Positions 1-10,581 of a stretch of DNA of 64,000 nucleotides are shown in pieces. Location: positions 340,790 to 404,789 of the forward strand of contig LUCM01004817.1 of assembly GCA_008360955.1 (NCBI GenBank), read 5' to 3'. Source of the stretch: Fasciolopsis buskii. Lineage: Eukaryota > Platyhelminthes > Trematoda > Plagiorchiida > Fasciolidae. The notes beneath the pieces were generated by a model. It did no database searches, was not told the origin of the DNA, and saw only the letters and a program-made list of their open reading frames with translations. The position numbers were made by a program, and so were the translations under genes. Positions within the stretch are counted from its first letter, which is position 1. Each line of letters begins with the position of its first letter.

Positions 1-840
1 TAGCTGCGTGTCCAACGGTGGTAGCTCGGGATTGGAGGTAAGAATGCGTATATCCAAGGCTCGTGCAGCTTACGCTGGACTGAAGCACTTGTGGCGTCGG
101 CCTGATATTTCACTGAAGTTGAAAGGTCGTGTGTACTGTGCCACAGTGCGTTCAGTGCTGTTGTGTGGTTGCGAGACGTGGAGTATGCGTGTGGGCGATG
201 TCCATTGGTTGGAGGTTTTCGACAACCGATGTTTACGTAGTATGGAGTGACCGGATGAGTAATATTGAGGTTAGGAATCTGGTATTGGGTGCTTGTTTCA
301 GCGAATGAAACTTAGTAGACTACGCTGGTTGGGTCACGTGTTGCGTATGAGGAACACTCGTCTACCATATCGTGCCCCATTTTGTGTTCCTCCTAAGGAA
401 TGGAACAAGCCATGTGGAGGCCAACAGATGACGTGGCAACGTGGGATGAGAAAATGTACAGCGAAGTTAGGTAGAGTAGATGTTTCACGCCTTCGTGGTT
501 GGGGTCCGGAAGGCGCGTCAACTAGCTGGCTGGATACACTAAAGGATAAGGCAGTGAACCGTGAACAGTGGAGATCACGTTTTCACTTTCTATCAAATCA
601 GAATGATTGAAAGATTATGTTAAAACAGTTAAACTATTTTCCGTGTGTTATCTTTTCTCACCTGTGTAGGTCCACTACCTGTTCCCTTTGGATATTCACT
701 CTTTTGATGCACACGTGACTGTGCCGAAAGAGCAACGGTCAGTGAGGCCTGCTTTGTTGTTTAAAGTTGAGCGCTGTGATATACCAGTAGTCGTTGTTTA
801 TGACAGTTAGACTCCCATCAAATAAACGATGATGAATGAG
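1..840 (+). mobile_element. RTE-like LINE, 3' end of reverse transcriptase ORF (pseudogene)
   Basis: Two open stretches (8-250 and 293-610) encode consecutive pieces of the C-terminal domain of a non-LTR retrotransposon polyprotein of the kind common in flukes. Recognisable signatures are KARAAYAGLKHLWRR, then VRSVLLCGCETW, then VFDNRCLRSM, then LRWLGHVLRM and a closing MTWQRGM..LRGWGP block. A stop and frameshift near 250-290 separate the two pieces, so the copy is dead. The window starts inside the element; the RT palm lies to the left. Non-coding tail follows to about 840, where AATAAA at 821-826 precedes a short GATGA-like tail. Family naming (RTE) is by motif memory and is less certain than the RT assignment. 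Confidence 0.8.
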
Positions 841-3366
841 AGTGAACTTCGATAGCACAGTCGAATGGATAATTTATCCGGGATCAGATCTTTGTGGTAT
901 TATTTTGGTTGCCGTCTTAACATTATGCAAATAAAGGTGGATGTTTAACCAATCAACTTATCGGTTTTTGTTTTCGTCCGGGTGATGACTATCAAGCAGC
1001 ACATCAGTCGGTCCACACCAACCTTGACCTCGATTTCGGACAACGGATACTCGTGCATCATTATGACTCAAGCATAACTAGCCCAGAAATGTTGATTCCG
1101 TCTAGGTGTGAGGGCGGTCAGTTGTATTACGGTGTCATAGCTCCTATGCTGCCCCAGTGCTGACAATTCAGTCGTGGCTGGATCTTTAATCTTTCATTCT
1201 GACCTAGGTGAGTAAATGTGCTAGTGAATTTCTATCTCCTTCCGCTAGCTTAGTAGTCGGGGTAGCAATTAAAAGTTTTTTTGCCTCTTTGAGTTCAGAA
1301 TTGAACTCGGTCTTGATTCATTTTGCTTAATTAGGTTTACATTTGTCAATATGCTTACTTGCGTATGAATATTTGGGAAAAATCAAAGAGTACTTACGGA
1401 TAGAATGAAATTTAGCGAATTAAATGATTTCTTTTGTTGGCAGACAAGCAGTGCTAACGGTTGATGGCTAAGGTTCCGTCAGTTTTGGAGAACTAGCGAA
1501 ATGAAAGAGGTTTTGCCAATCAGAATGCCACAACGGTTACCAAGGTTCCTATAGATAACCTAGAATATCGGTGATTATTTTTTTATCCATTAGAAATATC
1601 AGGTACTTGTCCAAATCTTTGCTCAGCTCGCAGCAATCAACCAGCCTCTAAACAACTGATCGACTGGTTTTCTCAAAGCGTCACAATCATGCAGAATGCT
1701 GGTAATCACGGGATAGACGTTCAACAATTGGATAGGTCGCTCGAATAGACAAGCAGATTAAATCAATAACCACTAATGAAATATTTCTTCTTTTATTAGA
1801 CAAAAATGTGGTCTATCTGACAGGCAGAATAATGACAGATTCATTAGAAGAATCTGATGAAATCGTATTTCTTTCCTTTTTCTATTTTCTTTTTATGATT
1901 GAAACAACAATAGAGGCAATTCTAGAAACAAGACTAGCGCGGCAATCGGGGAAGCGAATAGGGAATCTGTTGCACTAGGTCCTGACGAAGATCGAACTCA
2001 TAAACAGACTCACATAATCAAAACTAAAAACATCTCGAATAATCGACAGAATGACAGACTCATTGTCTGACTGGGTGACTAATGGACTAATTAACTGACT
2101 GACTGACTAACTGACTGACTGCCTGAATGACTGACTGACTTTGGCGATTGGATGATGGACTGAATTTAGCGACGGAGTGATTAACTGATTTCGATGGCTA
2201 ACTGACTGTTTATTGAGTAAATCACCAGCCAAAAGTTGATCTGTCTCATTCACTTCTAAATAGTTAATTCGTTGGAATAATCAGTTGTTCATATAGCATT
2301 AATCGAATAGGTCTTCTTTTTGATTTCATGGCTCAACTTATGCAGTTCTTCCACAGACAATTGAGTATTGCAAACCGGGAACGTCCTCTGACCGGGACAA
2401 AAATTTGCACTTTCCTCTGGTCATTGAAATCAACTGACAGAAACAGCCTGATTTTAGTCCTTTCAAATGTTTGTAGTTACAAATGGCTCGTGCCAGAAAT
2501 GGGAAAAATTATTCCACGATCTAAGGGAACGTTACACTGTCGTCCGGTTTGTCCTTTCTTAAACGAAAACCAAAATTCGATTTACTTTTGTTTCTTCTTG
2601 TTTCCATCCTGTGACTACGCGCCTCTCCCGATATGCCTGGCCATGGTGTGATAAATCCGGGTGAGTTTTACAGTCAAGTCTTTTGACCACTGATGTATTT
2701 GTTTAAACTCTCGGTAAGAGGATTCATTTGGTCAGAATACTCCGTCTGAACTGGGGGCCGTTTTTTCCCAGTACCAATTCTTTAGATGCCTCGATTCAAA
2801 CGACAGCGCTGAACGGGTAACGAATCTGAGTGAATTAGTTAATGATGGTTTACCTTTTGTGATATTGAAGATACGCTACCTTCTTGTTCACTTCAGCTTC
2901 TGTCTTTTTGAATTCGGGTTCCACCTGAACTGCGCGCGAGGAGGATTACTATCACTTTATTTACGCACAGAATTCGTGCGTGAGCTTTTGAGGCTGTAGC
3001 AAAGAATTACGCAAAATCTTGACATGCATGGCCAAAGTTTATCTTACAAAGTGACATTTAGCATTCGTTAATTCATCCAGATGATAAAAGACTTTGAAGC
3101 GGCCGGAATTCGACATAATGCACCTTGGCCCTCCGCGCTGCAGTACCTACCCCGGTTGGCGGTTAGTACTACGAAGGTTTCGCTGCACATTGAAAAAAAT
3201 GCATCTGTGAGGTGTTCTTTCATCATTTAATTGCCTAAGGCAATCGTTATTCAACCGATCTGAACTAACGAGTATGTTTGATTGCACTGTTCTACCTGTC
3301 ATCTTGATACTAAGAACAGATTACGTTGTAATTCGGTCCTTTTTATACTTTAGCATTTGTTTCCAT
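841..3366. other. Unassigned DNA, no gene seen
   Basis: No open frame here has recognisable domain content or convincing splice sites. The longest frame (2328-2651, plus) has no family signature. A degenerate ACTG-type tandem array occurs near 2092-2140. Confidence 0.5.
2092..2140. repeat. Degenerate (ACTG)n tandem array
   Basis: Repeated ACTG/GACT units with occasional single-base changes; simple sequence, no other content. Confidence 0.85.
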
Positions 3367-3519
3367 TAGTAATTAAACAACTCTGTACCTCATTTTTGAG
3401 GAGGAAGCTGAGGCCAACTGAAGGTTGCCAAGTGGGCAAGTTTGACCGACAATGGAAAGAGCTGAATCCGTGAATTCCAGATTGGAACGCCTTGATGTTT
3501 GCCGTTTGACCATCACCGG
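3367..3519 (-). mobile_element. tRNA-derived SINE (family A), divergent copy
   Basis: On the minus strand this reads as a degenerate tRNA-like head followed by the family A body (GGTCAA..TTG.CCACTTGGCAACC..., then a TGGCC segment) and an attenuated 3' tail. It is more diverged than its neighbour at 3554-3734, which has the same orientation 34 bases away. Confidence 0.65.
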
Positions 3520-3553
3520 CACTGTGATCTCCGTAGAGTGAAAGCGATACCTC

Positions 3554-3734
3554 TATCTTTTATCTTCTTACTGCTTTTATTAATGTAATGACAATTGTAC
3601 ATAATTTTTCAGGAACGGGGTCGCGGCCAACAAAAGGGATACCAAGTGGGGAAGTTGACCGGCGGTGGGAAGATTAGAACCCGCGACCTTCACTTTCAAA
3701 CGCCTAGACTCCATCCGCTTGGCCACCAGCGGCC
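3554..3734 (-). mobile_element. tRNA-derived SINE (family A)
   Basis: Minus-strand copy. Head contains a box A-like TGGCCAAGCGG and box B-like GGTTCTAATC. The two ends of the tRNA-like part can pair (GCCGCTGG.. with ..CCACCGCC). Body GGTCAACTTCCCCACTTGG, TTGGCCGCG, and tail with TTAATAAAAG and AAGATAAAAGATA. The head resembles class II (Leu/Ser-type) tRNA. Confidence 0.85.
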
Positions 3735-4125
3735 ATGCTATTCTACAAGAACTGACTGGAGCAGTGTTACTCATTATATATGAAGAGTGCGTGTACTCAA
3801 TTGGTTCTAGGGGGTAGACATCCAGTCCCGCCATGTTACTCACCGCAAGTAGGAATCGGATTCATTGGAAATATGAGAGGATGCCATCTTTGCCCAAATA
3901 CAGTCAGGATCCGAATGAGCTGTTCTGTTGATTGTCATTGGTGGATCGTGGTCAATCGGTTTTGATCAATGAACCTAAGCGAAAGCAGTCTGGTCTTTCC
4001 AAATCGTGACCATATTCCGGCAGCAAAATCAGAAACAGCTCATTGTCTCAGTCAGTTACCAGCTCCGACCTGACAGCAAATCGTTAATGGTCAGCCCGAA
4101 TGTAGAGAGGCAAACTGAGTGAGAC

Positions 4126-4416
4126 ATGTCACGAGCACTAACACCTAATCTATATCAACGGTGCGGGTCTCACGACAGGGCGATATTAACAAGGTGGGAC
4201 CGGAAGCTCACCGACAAGACCAACTGTAGGGCAAGTCTCGAGGTCTACGCGTCCTGGCTATTTGAATTTCCATCCGAACGCTGGGCCCTGGAATCACGGC
4301 ACTTTGTCGAAGAGCGTAGGCCAAACGCATTGGTTGTACAGGTTTTCGGTCTTATCTTGTCGTCGCGTCAATACACGGCACGGGCGAATACGTTGTGGTC
4401 CTGTTGGCCACCATAG
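4126..4416 (+). CDS. Unassigned 96-codon open frame
   Basis: This is the only open frame across a GC-richer patch and it uses a varied amino acid set (for example LEVYASWLFEFP and ESRHFVEERRPNALVV). I do not recognise a domain. It could be a remnant of a retrotransposon gag or LTR region, an exon, or chance. No clear splice acceptor or Kozak-like context was identified. Confidence 0.15.
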   Translation: MSRALTPNLYQRCGSHDRAILTRWDRKLTDKTNCRASLEVYASWLFEFPSERWALESRHFVEERRPNALVVQVFGLILSSRQYTARANTLWSCWPP

Positions 4417-6289
4417 GGCCAGTTAGGTGATAACCACCGAGAACCGATAAGATAAATCGCAATCAGATAGGTACGGTTATACATTGGTTGTTCCAAGGTA
4501 TTTCATAGGTTTATCTTAACAGAATGAGATTTTGTTCCGGCTTGACTGGGTCAAGAGAAAGCCGGTTATCGAGGTGACCGAGGGTTATCCATGCGCGATA
4601 GATAACAGAGTCGATGTTTACGAAGAAATGTGATGCTTTACTTTTTGCTTCACAACACAAAGTCTTGGTCACGTGCGGAAAAATCTGCATGGTCTCTGCT
4701 AATGTCCCACTGGTCTGTTCGGCTTAGCCTTGATGACCAATCGGGCGTCAATACTGGGTGGGATAATATTCGGGGTTGTTACATGAATATACAGTATTGT
4801 ATGACTCTTGCTAGGTCCTAAAATGTTCTCAACTGAAGCACCAAGAAACGCGTTCATTTTCTCAATTGATTGTTAACTGATTCAGGCGTCTGAAGAATTC
4901 CGTTCTCAAAAAGACGAATCATGATAGCTGGTGTGTGACAAACAGGTTTCACCGAAGCAAACCATGATTTGGCTTCAAAAACCGACGAGCAACCAGTTCA
5001 TGAAGGTGATGTCATCCACTGCCCTATCCCGTTGCTTTCAGTAGGTAGGTATTTGTTGAAGGCTGGTCCCGGTAAAAGGATAGTTTCGTGTAGACTGATC
5101 TCACAATAAACTTTTCAGCTTTTTCCCTTACTTTTTCATGAGCTCTTTTAGTTTGTTTGATCGTGTCACGTTTGTCACTGGCACTATCCAGAAGCATATT
5201 AGTTTCCGGAAAAGGGGGATCGCACTCAAATGAGGATTACCGAATACAGAAGACAAATCGAAGTGAAAGGATTCGAGCTAGTGTTCATGGGGTCAAAAAG
5301 AAGCAATATTGACAGTCTGATTACCACCAGTCATATGCTTATGGGACACAAGGAGACACGGTCCGGACTTACTGTTTACGCCCTTAGGAAGCATTCAAGA
5401 TGAATTGACAGCACCTGACCCAGTTACCGACTGTACGGAATTATTCCCGAAGAAGACGAAATAGATATGTGGTGGGCCCACACGAAAATCAGGTGGTGCA
5501 ATCCGGTACAGTTTTGCTGTTGCTTGAGCAGTAAAGCAACCAATGAGACCAATAACGACAGGCGATCTTGAAGTTCAAACATGCCTCCAATGCAAGTCAC
5601 TAGTAGGGTGCCTCCTATTTTGTTTACAGACACACTATTTGTAAACAATCCCCGAACATATCTTCCAGCTGCTGCAAACCTTGTCTTCAACTGCGTAGCC
5701 TGTGTCGGAGTCATTTCTAGCGCATGCTGATAATCCGTGTCCGTGCGCAGTTTCTAGTAGCTGAATTCCGTACTATGACTTCAAGTCCAAATACTGCAAA
5801 CGGTCAAAGTAAGTTCTTTTTGTACACAGAATAATCCATTTCGTTTAGGGCGACTTATCACGGATTCACAATGTAATAGCAGAATGATACTACTGCTCAC
5901 AGTGGAGCGCGAGATGAACTACTTTGAACTGACTAAGTTCTACCCATACTAGTTTAGTAGTCAAATTTTGCAAATGGTTCGCAAACCAGTCGTTGTAATT
6001 AGGCTATGAAAATCTGCAGCAGAAATCGATTTCGTTGCTTGTCACGACTCGTGGTCTTGGAAAGACCAATGGCGAATGCGTGCGATGTTATGCAACCATT
6101 GCACGTAGAGCGGTTCTTTCACAATGATTCATCGCGTGTTCGGGTCTTACTCAGAAGGCGCCAAATATACACAGGTAATGGTTAAGTTACATTAGAATAA
6201 GTAACTGTATGGCACGCAGAATTGTGCGTCTTCTTACCATTGCTGTCTGCTAAGCGTTCAGTGAGTTCGTTAAGGAACAGACATGTCTT
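4417..6289. other. Unassigned DNA, no gene seen
   Basis: Short open frames on both strands lack domain motifs and splice context. No repeat family was recognised. Confidence 0.45.
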
Positions 6290-6420
6290 TGGTTTTTCGT
6301 CTTTTATCACTTCCTTTCTTAGTGAGACAACAATGTATAACAAATTCAGGAATGGGGCTGAAACCAACAGATGGCTACCAAGTGGGAAAGCTTGATCGAC
6401 AGAGGGAAGTTTTGAACCCA
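6290..6420 (-). mobile_element. tRNA-derived SINE (family A), head-truncated
   Basis: On the minus strand it starts inside the T-arm (GGGTTCAAAACTTCC), runs through the body (CCACTTGGTAGCC, CTGTTGG) and ends in a GGAAGTGATAAAAG tail. It abuts the plus-strand copy at 6424-6600, so the two SINEs are head to head. Confidence 0.8.
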
Positions 6421-6423
6421 TGT

Positions 6424-6600
6424 AGGCGGTGGCCAAGCGGATTAGGCCGTGGCGTTTGAACGTGAAGGTCGCGAGTTCGAATTCTTCCACCGCCACTGAA
6501 CTTCCTCAGTTGGCAGCCCTCTGTTGGCCGCGGCCCCCTTCCTGAAAAATGATGTACATTGTCATTACATTAATAAAGGCAGTAAGAAGATAAAAGATAA
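6424..6600 (+). mobile_element. tRNA-derived SINE (family A), well preserved
   Basis: One of the best copies in the window. Box A-like GGTGGCCAAGCGG, box B-like AGTTCGAATTC, and terminal pairing GGCGGTGG with CCACCGCC. Body contains TTGGCAGCCCTCTGTTGGCC, then GATGTACATTGTCATT, TTAATAAAGG, and a tail AAGAAGATAAAAGATAA. Box B differs slightly from the consensus, so it is not a functional tRNA gene. Confidence 0.88.
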
Positions 6601-7319
6601 ACTCTATGATGTTGATTGCCACTATTCTGCTATCCTCATCTGGTTTCTATTAACCTGAAGCATATTATTGTCTTTCTTATTTCAATCTGGCATTATTAAT
6701 TCGGTAAGTTAAACGAATCGTACGAAAGGGTCTGAAGTTGCCACAAAACGGACAGGTTAAGTGGCTTCTGTTGTTTGGAAGCACTTCTTGTTGGACTAGT
6801 TTTTGAATGATTACAATGTATCCCATGTCAAAGATCCGACTGAGGTGAGACCGTTATTGATAGTCTTCTTGTACTTATACTTCATTCCCAAGTATTGATA
6901 AGCCGCGAAAATCGCCTCGTTTGTTACTGACTTGTTGAAATTTCATAAAAATCAAAACATTCTATGTCGAGAAGACTGCTCATTCCGGTGGCCTTAGCCC
7001 GTTCAGGATTAGCGGCCTAAGTTGTGAGTCACCAATCGCCGGGAATTGCGAACAAATTGGATTACTTATGCGAAGCAGAAAATAAGCACTGGGAAAAACT
7101 GTCGATGTTAGGAATATTTCAAGTTTTGGAATGCTTTTTCCCGGCTCAATCTTCCACGGCACGGTTGTTGGTGCATCGATCACAGTTCGTAATCGTTACG
7201 CGAAGTCTTGCTGAGGGATAATGTAAGGGTAAGCCACAGGGTGCTTGAGCTCATTCTTTTCGAAATGACGTAGAAATGAGTTTCAGTATTACTGCCAGCA
7301 CTGCAGCTACTACTACTAT

Positions 7320-7383
<64 letters not shown>

Positions 7384-8639
7384 GCTACTTCTATGCCGGA
7401 AAAGGAATCCGGTTTCTTTAATTCGAACAGCCTGGGGCAAAGTTCAAATTACCTACTCCAGACAATCAAGCTACTTTTTTTGTCCTGCTCTTTTGCTGTC
7501 TTTTCATTCGTATTTAACATGCAAAATAAAATCCACTTACTTTTTCCAAATTGGATAGTCAACCTCAAAGATGGAAACAAACCGGCGACCTTCTGCCCTA
7601 TCACTGCGCTGCCGTGAGCACAACATTTTAGAACACGAAATGCCTGAGTGGCTTCCAGTATTGCTCGAAACACTACTCCAACGACACACAGCAACTGGTC
7701 TGATCTTAATTGATGGATTAACTTTGTCAGTAACCTTTCAGTAAAAGTGAACAGAACAGTTGAGCAGGATCTAAAGGTTGTTCCGGTTGATCTCCAGTTG
7801 TGTTGAGGTGACTCGAGGGGCTGAATGGTATTTAGAATGGAAAATTCATTTGCCCGAAAGGATGATGCTAAGAGTGACTTCTGTTAGTGATCCACGGAGA
7901 TGATTTATCCACGTGCAACCGAATATCCCTGACCCCGGCCTAAAAAATTGAAAACATCAAGGATAACCCTGCCAGTTGAAAATCAGAGTCTTTACATGCA
8001 CTAACTAGGTACCTTTGGCACAGCGATCGCCGTGGATACATTGGCTTTCCGTTTTGCGAGTGGCCAATATTCTAATTGATTAGTCACCGTAGTTCAAGGC
8101 GTTAGGGAAGCTGTTTCGGGTTGTGTCACGTGAGTCGTATGTAGGCTCATCATTGTTTCAGTGCTACAAGCCGGACTTTTGGATAGGTGGTACTTGAGTG
8201 GATTTCTCATCCTACATCAAAACTAGCTTATCGTGCCCATTCAGAGAAACAGTCTAAGCATACACCGTTATCGAGACCTAAACTAACTATCTGTGACTGT
8301 TCTTACGGTCTTTGCCTTTCCTCAAGTCGAGATTCACAGCTATCCTACTGTGGCGTATACCATTTAGGCCAGAAGCACACTTTGTAAACGGTGACATGCG
8401 ACAGTTAGTCCTTGTACTAATTTCCCTGGAGTGTGGAAACAAGTTGTCGATGAGCTGACATTTCATTCAATTACAATCGTCCAATATGGATAAACAAAAT
8501 GCTCTTGTTTGGCGGTCAGTATGGGTGAAGAGGGAAGAGGTTCGAGTTTCATCATCTTGAAAGATCGGATTGATTCTATGACAAAATGCCCGATACTGTT
8601 GAATCCACGGGTTGGGGAGCGGCGTTTGCGCACATAACC
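6601..8639. other. Unassigned DNA with an (ACT)n array
   Basis: The open frames around 7180-7617 owe their length mainly to the (ACT)n microsatellite at 7308-7388, which codes poly-Thr on one strand and poly-Ser on the other. Nothing else was recognised. Confidence 0.5.
7308..7388. repeat. (ACT)n microsatellite, about 80 bases
   Basis: Almost uninterrupted ACT units with ATT and GCT variants at the ends. Confidence 0.97.
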
Positions 8640-8805
8640 GGGGTTAGTCAACCTGTTTAGGTTGTGGCTTTTGGATATGAAGGTCGCGAGTTAGATCCCT
8701 CTGACAGCCGGCCAACTTCCTTCTTTGTAAGCCGTTTGTTGGCCTCGGTTTCGTTCCAGAAAATAATGCATACTTATTTACTAATGAAAGGAGTAATAAG
8801 ATGAA
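8640..8805 (+). mobile_element. tRNA-derived SINE (family A), divergent copy
   Basis: Head is degenerate, but the T-arm region (GAAGGTCGCGAGTTAGATCC), the body (GCCGGCCAACTTCC, TTTGTTGGCC) and the tail (CTAATGAAAGGAGTAATAAG) follow the family order. Confidence 0.7.
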
Positions 8806-9114
8806 GAAACTAATGCGGTAGTATAAAATTCAATAAAGAGTTCATTCACGGACTGCCACGTTACGGTAAACGGAAACCTGAAGTGATGAAAGTATACAAA
8901 GCACTTCTCAAGCAGTTATCAGAAAAACAACTGGTTCATAGTTGGATGCGCTTCACTATCCAGTCAGAACGATGACCAGAAGTTTAGTATGGTCTCAGCT
9001 ACGGGCACTCAATGAGTCCGAAGTCAGTTGCACTGTCATGCATCTACTTTGAACATATGGTATTGACAAGGCGACTGGTCGTACACCCACTTTTAATGAA
9101 AAAAACCAACCTCA

Positions 9115-9166
9115 ATTATATATATGTATATATATAGTTGAGCCTAACTTTATATATATATATATC
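9115..9166. repeat. AT-rich dinucleotide array, interrupted
   Basis: Two (AT)n runs separated by a short GTTGAGCCTAAC spacer. Confidence 0.9.
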
Positions 9167-10512
9167 ACTACCCTAAGAAGAAGTTTCCTTCCGGTTATCT
9201 GAACATCTCCCGTTTCTTTTGGTGTCGGCCCCATCGTCCCGAATTTCAGTGGGGATTTCAGATCTCAACCGGAATAATATCTTCATTTATCTATAGTCTG
9301 GAAACGCCTAACACCATTATTCATTCCAAGCAGTTCGTCTCTCATCCCAAGATATGTTAGCATCATAACAGTCAGACAAGTTAGTCTGATCTGGTCACGG
9401 TTTCAAGTCTACAGATTGTGTCTACCAGCTAAACGGGCATGGGTCACTTTTATCGGACTAGCAGGATTGCGGATCGTCATGGCGGAGTCATCCAAGCCCA
9501 AGTGGACCCGGTAAATCTGAGGACCCCGGGTATGTGGAAAAATGGAACAAGCTGCCGTCGAATCCCGTGCAGTCTGTCTGCTCTGGACTTGTTGAAATCT
9601 GATAACATCGTCTGGTCTAATTTTCATGAACGGTCATTGCGAACAGTGGAATAGGTCGTTGAATACACTGGATAAGTTGTATCCAAGGCGAAGTCATACG
9701 TGGGGTGTATTTGGAACAAACGTACCCCATAGCAGTTGAGTGTAATGATTCTAAAACGAGGGTGAATATTGTAACGTTTTCTCAGACTTATCTTTTAAGG
9801 ACCACAGTCGCTTTCTTTTTCTGTCCTTAAAATTATGGAAAACTATTAAAGTCATTAAGTCGTATGGAGTGTGCCGAGATATGCGGGTAGATGGTGATGA
9901 TGATGGTTAATTAGGGTTTTTATCAAGTCAAATGATTCTGACTGTTTTGTGTCCCGTAAATTTTTTTAGGGTGCCACAAGGAAACAAGAAATTCAGCCCC
10001 ATTTGTTGGGTTTCCTCTGGGCCCTAGTTATCGGCTTTGTCGCCTGGTCCCATTCGGCTCGTTTACTGCTTCAGTCAACCATCCAACCCGCCCTATCCTT
10101 ATTTTTATCAGTGCATTTCTATCCTATGGTTGTTTTCATATTCTCATGGTTCATCGTAATAATCTTCATCACTAGGCTTGCATGTGTTCCTCCCCCTCAT
10201 CACCGAGGACTCTCGTTACGCAGTCTTGGCGAACATACCACGTACTACTATTACCATCATTACTACCACTAGGTTGACCGATCAAAGATACAAAGGAATG
10301 ATACCGCTTCGCAAAACTTCAAAGCGTTCCGATGTTACCACGCCGGTTCTCCATATCACTCTCTCTCTCTCTCTCACGCACTCGCTTCGTATTTATCCGC
10401 TACTGAAGACAGTCACTCACTTGTGCAAACTTTGTGTGCTCGTGTGCGCCTTCATATTATTGTTTGAAACCTTGGTCCATTCCGAAGTAGCGCGCGGCAC
10501 TTGAATAATTCT

Positions 10513-10581
10513 ATCGCTCTCGCTCTCTCACTCGCTCGTTCGTTCTCTCTCTCTCTCGTTCTCTCTCTCTCTCTCTCTCTC
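10513..10581. repeat. (CT)n-rich pyrimidine tract
   Basis: Runs of CT with CG interruptions. A shorter (CT)n run lies at 10362-10375. Strand asymmetry produces Arg/Glu-rich spurious frames on the minus strand. Confidence 0.92.

Noticed and set aside
6424..6497. Possible functional tRNA gene (box A and box B present)
   Set aside because: Box B deviates, the structure is continued by a SINE body and tail, and many similar copies exist.
7180..7617. Poly-Thr / poly-Ser coding frames
   Set aside because: Produced by the (ACT)n microsatellite.
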